64,000 nt of DNA from positions 3,782,001 to 3,846,000 of the forward strand of contig NZ_JAPEOB010000001.1 in NCBI RefSeq assembly GCF_026341775.1, in the 5' to 3' direction. Position 1 is the first letter of the stretch. Each line of letters starts with the position of its first letter. The DNA is from Streptomyces sp. NBC_00654 (lineage in GTDB: Bacteria; Actinomycetota; Actinomycetes; Streptomycetales; Streptomycetaceae). The notes below the pieces were generated by a model. That model saw only the letters and a list, made by a program, of their open reading frames with translations, had not been told where the DNA came from and made no database searches. Positions 60,167 through 64,000 of the stretch are shown piece after piece. The translations under genes were made by a program, and so were the position numbers.

Positions 60167-61084
60167 TCAGTCCGCCGCCAGGACCCGTTCGAGCGTCGCG
60201 TAGCCCGCCGGTTCCCAGGTCGGCTTGCCCCCGGGCAGACCGAGCCTGCCATTGCGTCCGATCGCGATCAGGTTGAGGGCGCGCAGGACGGCCCAGCCCC
60301 GGGCCCGGGTGACCGTGGCTTCGTCGGCGCGCTCGTAGGCGTCGAAGAACCGGCGCGCCGCACCGGCGGGCAACAGGATCCAGGCGGCCGACAGATCGGT
60401 CGCCGGATCGCCTGCGCACAGTTCGCCGAAGTCGATCACTCCGGCGAGCGTTCCGTCCTGGACGACCACGTTTGCCGGATGCAGGTCACCGTGCAGCCAG
60501 AGCGGCGCACCCTGCCAGGCGGGTGCCGCCACGGCCTTCTCCCATACCGCCCGCGCGGCGTCGGCGTCCTCGTGGCCCGCGATGACCTCGAACACGTCGT
60601 CGATGGGCGGCAGTCCGGCCAGGGGGATGCCGCGTGACGGGTTGGCCGGCGCGTCGGCCGGTGCCTGCTGATGCAGCGTCCGCAGGAAACCCGCGAGGAC
60701 CTCGGCGGCCTCGACGCGGGTGATCGGCGCGTAGTCGGCCGGCTCGCCGTGGACCCAGCGCGCGACGGTCCAGGTGTGCTCGAAGAGGGGAGACGGTTCG
60801 CCGATGCGCACCGGGACGGGCGTCGGCAGCGGAAGGCGCTCGGCCAGCGCCGGAAGCCACGTCTGCTCCATGCGCAGCAGAGCCGGTGCCCGCTCGGTGC
60901 GCGGCATGCGCACCGCCAGTTCCTCCCCGAGACGGAACTGCTGATTATCCCAGCCTCCGTTGACGTCACGCAGTTCGAGGTCTGCGATATCCGGGTGCTG
61001 ATCCCGCAGCAGCGCGCGCACCAGATCCTGCTCGAATTTCAACTCTTCCATCGAGGAGCTTCCCATCATTTCATCGGCATGCAT
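60167..61084 (-). CDS. aminoglycoside phosphotransferase-family kinase
   Basis: An APH-fold protein of about 295-305 residues. NGGWDNQQFRLGEELAVRMP is the nucleotide loop, LWLHGDLHPANVVVQDG the catalytic loop with the base Asp, and GVIDFGELCAGDPATDLSAA the metal-binding Asp. Starts at 61084 and 61051 are both possible; neither has a strong ribosome site. It may phosphorylate a small alcohol or an antibiotic. Its place near the sugar cluster allows self-resistance, but this family is common and often has other roles. Confidence 0.85.
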   Translation of the reverse strand: MHADEMMGSSSMEELKFEQDLVRALLRDQHPDIADLELRDVNGGWDNQQFRLGEELAVRMPRTERAPALLRMEQTWLPALAERLPLPTPVPVRIGEPSPLFEHTWTVARWVHGEPADYAPITRVEAAEVLAGFLRTLHQQAPADAPANPSRGIPLAGLPPIDDVFEVIAGHEDADAARAVWEKAVAAPAWQGAPLWLHGDLHPANVVVQDGTLAGVIDFGELCAGDPATDLSAAWILLPAGAARRFFDAYERADEATVTRARGWAVLRALNLIAIGRNGRLGLPGGKPTWEPAGYATLERVLAAD

Positions 61085-61583
61085 AGAAAAGCTAGCAGCG
61101 GTCGGAGAGCGATAGTGCACGAGGGCGGGTGGCGCTATTCGCCGCGTTCCTCAGGGGTGCGCGGCGCCGGAGGCCGGACAAAGGCCGCCGCCCGTCGGCC
61201 GGCCGCGGTACGCGCCTCCGGTGGCCGTGCACAGGCCCCGACGCCGTCCGCGGCACGGACGCGGCCCCCGAGCCTCCGGTGCCCCGTCGAGCGGCGGGAT
61301 TCCTTCCCTCCCATCGGCCACTTCCTCTGCTGCCAGGGGGATCCCGCCCCGAAGTCACCGTATCAACAAGCTCGTTGACATCTCGCACACGAGTACTGAC
61401 CGGCACCGCGTCCGCATCGAATGCGGGACAGGGCCAGTGATCAGACACTACCCATTCACCGTCGTCGGGGTGACGTGGCCGATGCTCCACGGTCGATGGG
61501 CCACTAGACAAGGTGACTGCCCGGCAGGAGTATCGCTTCGTATTCCAACGAGCACGAGCAGGTCCGCTCTCCGGGAGAAATAC
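61085..61583. other. intergenic, no gene seen
   Basis: Divergent gap of about 500 bases between the kinase and the MazG-like gene. I see no motif in the open frames. The segment close to 61440-61580 is less G/C-rich and may contain the promoter of the downstream genes. Confidence 0.35.
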
Positions 61584-61847
61584 TTGGACATCAATTCTCT
61601 GCAGCGAATCGCATGGGACAACAAGGTGCTGAAGGGTTACAACACCACCGACTTGCCCCTGGAGTTCTGCATGCTCCAGGAAAAGGTGGCCGCGGCCTTC
61701 ACCTCATGGCGGAAGGGGACGGATCTTTTCGGGGAGGAACTCGCCGACGTCGTCCTCTACGTGACGAGCGTCGCCGAGATGGCCGGCCTCGATCTGCAGG
61801 AAGCCGTCCGGGCGAAGGTCGACAAGAACGCGGCACGTCCGGATTGA
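61584..61847 (+). CDS. MazG-like nucleotide pyrophosphohydrolase-type protein
   Basis: An 87-residue all-helical protein. EFCMLQEKVAAAFTSWRKG and FGEELADVVLYVTSVAEMAG carry the MazG-type helix pairs, with EELADV as the metal-binding pattern (E-x-x-D) and a first-helix Glu in LQEKV. The best start is TTG 61584, with GGGAG 7 bases upstream; no ATG fits. Small members of this group may cleave odd nucleotides. It precedes a methyltransferase by 23 bases in one transcript. Confidence 0.7.
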   Translation: MDINSLQRIAWDNKVLKGYNTTDLPLEFCMLQEKVAAAFTSWRKGTDLFGEELADVVLYVTSVAEMAGLDLQEAVRAKVDKNAARPD

Positions 61848-61870
61848 GAGACAGGGGAGCTGAGAACGTC

Positions 61871-62659
61871 ATGGGCATTGCCGACAGCGGAACGCGAGCA
61901 CTGTCCTTCGGTGAGATCGTCGATCGTTACGACCGGTACCGGCCCAGCGCGCCGCCGGAGGCCCTGGACTGGCTCCTCCCGGACGGGTGCGGGACGGCGG
62001 TCGATCTCGGCGCCGGCACCGGGGCGCTGACCCGGCGGCTGGTGGGCCGCGCGGAGCACGTCGTCGCCGTCGAGCCCGACCCGCGGATGCGCGAGACCCT
62101 CGCCGGCAACTGTCCGCAGGTGCGGATCCTGCCGGGAACCGCCGAACGGATGCCGTTGCCCGACGGCCGGGCCGACGCATTGCTGATAGCCATGGCCTGG
62201 CACTGGATGGACCCGCGGCGCGCCATGCCGGAGATCGCGCGCGTGCTCCGGGGCGGCGGTACGTTCGGCGTCCTGTGGAACCACCGCGACGTCTCCGTCC
62301 CCTGGGTCGCCGAACTCGACCGGTTCACCCGTGCGCTGCGGGCCCGTGAGAGCGGTGGGGATGCCGCGGCGCAGGCGCCGGGACGCGACGTCCCGGACCC
62401 GCCGGCCGGGACACTGTTCAGCCCTCTCGTCGAAATGCGCATGACCTGGTCGATGCCCGTCACCGCCGAGGAGATCGTCGGGCTCCTGGGCACCGACGCC
62501 GGCGCGATCGCGTTGCCGGCGGAGGCCCGGCAGGCCGTGGACGAGCAGGTGGCCCGGTACGCGCGCGACGAACTGGGCCTGTCGGGGGACCGAAGGATCG
62601 AACTGCCGGTGGCGTGCCGTGCTCTGCGCACCACCAGGAACCCCGACACCGCGCCATGA
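61871..62659 (+). CDS. class I SAM-dependent methyltransferase
   Basis: A 262-residue protein: AVDLGAGTGALTRRLV is the SAM loop, VVAVEPDPRMRETL the acidic strand, AMAWHWMDPRRAMPEIARVL and GGGTFGVLWNHRD the downstream motifs of the UbiE/Methyltransf_11 group. The substrate is not evident. The stop overlaps the start of the next gene (ATGA), linking it with a molybdenum hydroxylase-like gene. Confidence 0.87.
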   Translation: MGIADSGTRALSFGEIVDRYDRYRPSAPPEALDWLLPDGCGTAVDLGAGTGALTRRLVGRAEHVVAVEPDPRMRETLAGNCPQVRILPGTAERMPLPDGRADALLIAMAWHWMDPRRAMPEIARVLRGGGTFGVLWNHRDVSVPWVAELDRFTRALRARESGGDAAAQAPGRDVPDPPAGTLFSPLVEMRMTWSMPVTAEEIVGLLGTDAGAIALPAEARQAVDEQVARYARDELGLSGDRRIELPVACRALRTTRNPDTAP

Positions 62660-64000
62660 GCGCCTTCGGCACCCGCGTGAACCGGGTGGAGGACCAGCGG
62701 CTGCTCACCTCGGGCGGCGTCTACGTGGACGATCTGCGGGTACCCGGGCTCCGCGGAGCGGCGTACGTGACCTTCGTACGTTCCCCCGTCGCGCATGCGG
62801 TGATCACCCGCATCGACACGTCCCGGGCACGGGCCCATCCCAGGGTGGTGGCCGTCTACACGGCCGCGGACCTGACCGGCCTCCCCGCACCGCGGCCGTT
62901 CGGGCGTCCGGCGCACAGCGGCGGGTTCTTCGCCGAGCCCCTGCTCGCCGGGGAAAAGGTCCGGTTCGTGGGGGAGCCGGTCGCGGTCGTGCTCACCGAG
63001 GCGCGGTACGACGGCCAGGACGCCGCGGATCTCGTCGACGTGGAGTACCGGCGGCTCCCCGCGGTCGTGGGCCCTGCCCAGGCACTCCACGACGGCACCC
63101 TCCTGTTCGAGGAGGCCGGATCCAACCTCGCCGACCAACGGGACCGCGACACCTACGACGACACCGTCTTCGACGGAGCGGACGTGGTCGTCGAGCGGGA
63201 GATCGTCAACCAACGCGTGGCCTGCGTCCCCATGGAGGGCCGCGCCACCGCGGCTGTCTTCGACGGCACGAGGCTCACCGTGTGGCACAGCAGCCAGAAC
63301 GCCCAGCGCTGCCGGAGCACCCTGGCCGAGTCCCTGGGCATCCCGGCCGAGGCGATCCGGGTGATCGTCCCCGATGTCGGCGGCGGGTTCGGCGCGAAGA
63401 TCGGCATCGACCGGGATGCGATCGTCGTCGCCTGGGCCGCGTGGAGGTCGGGCACCGCCGTTCGGTGGGCGGAGAGCCGCGCCGAGAACCTCGTCGCCAT
63501 GACCCAGGGCCGCGCCCAGCTCAACCGCGTCAGGATCGGTGGCCGACGCGACGGCACGATCACGGCGTACCGCCTCGACGTCGTCCAGGACGCCGGCGCC
63601 TACCCGCGCACCAGCACGCTCGCCCCCGTGACCTGCACGATGGCTCCCGGTGTGTACGACATCCCGCAGGTGCAGACCGGCTACCGGGTCGTCGTCACGA
63701 ACGGGACCCCCGTCAACAAGTACCGCGGCGCGGGCCGTCCGGAGGCGACGGCCGCCATCGAGCGGGCGGTGGACCTGTTCGCCGCCGAGATCGGCATGGA
63801 TCCGGCCGAGGTCCGCCGCCGCAATGTCATCGCCGCGGACGCGTTCCCCTTCCGGACCGGAACCGGGGCCCTCTACGACTCGGGTGAGTACGGGGCGGCC
63901 CTCGACAGGCTCCTCGGTGCCGCGGCGTACCCCCGGCTCAGGGCCGAGCAGGCCGCGCGCAGGGACAAGGGGTGCGTGAACGCGCTCGGCATCGGCATCT
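62656..64000 (+). CDS. xanthine dehydrogenase/CoxL-type molybdopterin subunit, partial
   Basis: The frame runs open from ATG 62656 to the end of the window (448 codons of a usual 750-800). RVEDQRLLTSGGVYVDDLRV is the start of the family, VRFVGEPVAVVL follows, VPMEGRATAAVFDG and DVGGGFGAKIGIDRDA are the cofactor regions, and KYRGAGRPEATAAIERAVDL matches the form II AYRGAGR loop rather than the AYRCSFR loop of true CO dehydrogenases. It should oxidise a small substrate with Mo-cofactor. The C-terminal catalytic Glu and partner FAD and iron-sulfur subunits lie outside the window. Confidence 0.88.
   Translation, partial: MSAFGTRVNRVEDQRLLTSGGVYVDDLRVPGLRGAAYVTFVRSPVAHAVITRIDTSRARAHPRVVAVYTAADLTGLPAPRPFGRPAHSGGFFAEPLLAGEKVRFVGEPVAVVLTEARYDGQDAADLVDVEYRRLPAVVGPAQALHDGTLLFEEAGSNLADQRDRDTYDDTVFDGADVVVEREIVNQRVACVPMEGRATAAVFDGTRLTVWHSSQNAQRCRSTLAESLGIPAEAIRVIVPDVGGGFGAKIGIDRDAIVVAWAAWRSGTAVRWAESRAENLVAMTQGRAQLNRVRIGGRRDGTITAYRLDVVQDAGAYPRTSTLAPVTCTMAPGVYDIPQVQTGYRVVVTNGTPVNKYRGAGRPEATAAIERAVDLFAAEIGMDPAEVRRRNVIAADAFPFRTGTGALYDSGEYGAALDRLLGAAAYPRLRAEQAARRDKGCVNALGIGI

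Noticed and set aside
62656..64000. True carbon monoxide dehydrogenase large subunit
   Set aside because: The active-site loop reads YRGAGR instead of AYRCSFR, so only a CoxL-like or xanthine dehydrogenase-like call is justified.
1..64000. CRISPR arrays, tRNA or rRNA genes
   Set aside because: No regularly spaced repeats, cloverleaf patterns or rRNA-like conserved stretches were noticed on either strand; a tRNA scan was not possible here.

Overview
The window is high-GC actinobacterial DNA that looks like a Streptomyces chromosome. The signs are strong G/C bias at third codon positions, GTG starts, tightly overlapping operons (ATGA/GTGA junctions), twin-arginine and lipobox exporters, a LuxR-type HTH regulator, and deoxysugar genes. 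I see no rRNA, tRNA or CRISPR array. All names come from reading motifs; no database search was possible.

Layout. (1) 0.1-5 kb: a serine-hydrolase-like protein, a matrixin metalloprotease with seven C-terminal repeats, a neprosin-type glutamic peptidase and a coupled small ORF. (2) 5-10.5 kb: a decayed biosynthetic locus. It holds a frameshifted NRPS-type thioester reductase tail, a broken class II DAHP synthase, a truncated ADIC/anthranilate-synthase amidotransferase and a truncated flavin oxidase. These surround an intact MarR regulator and an intact UvrA/DrrC-like ATPase that share an operator-like motif. The combination resembles pyrrolobenzodiazepine-type clusters in which only resistance survived. 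(3) 10.5-14.5 kb: a lipoprotein gene among truncated fragments (alpha/beta hydrolase, Nudix, methyltransferase, cold-shock). (4) 14.5-22 kb: DAP-decarboxylase-like and LysR genes converge on a five-gene operon: polar amino-acid ABC importer, D-aminoacylase and a leaderless beta-lactamase-like hydrolase. (5) 22.4-38 kb: an IS remnant, then a glycan-use locus (HAD phosphatase, GH38, GH35, secreted GH5, sugar ABC importer, ROK regulator, GH36, phosphodiesterase). (6) 38-39 kb: a 164-bp inverted-repeat element abutting an SDR gene.

(7) 39.4-47.6 kb: an eight-gene complex I-like operon, nuoA-[NuoB/NuoD-like fusion]-H-J-K-L-M-N. It lacks C, E, F, G and I, and the redox-facing parts of A, B/D and H are degenerate, while the pump subunits keep most of their key residues. 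(8) 47.6-49.5 kb: a group II intron 3' remnant and an orphan ABC ATPase. (9) 49.5-59.5 kb: an apparent natural-product cluster. It has a LuxR-type regulator, a carrier protein, a SerRS-like amino acid:carrier-protein ligase, and an opposing six-gene operon for a 2-deoxygenated hexose (4,6-dehydratase, Gfo/Idh reductase, 2,3-dehydratase, 4-ketoreductase-like), a SelA-like PLP enzyme and a glycosyltransferase. A SerRS-like plus SelA-like pair acting on a carrier protein would echo selenocysteine chemistry without tRNA; that link is inference. (10) 60-64 kb: an APH-type kinase, a MazG-like protein, a methyltransferase and the start of a xanthine-dehydrogenase/CoxL-type subunit cut by the window end.
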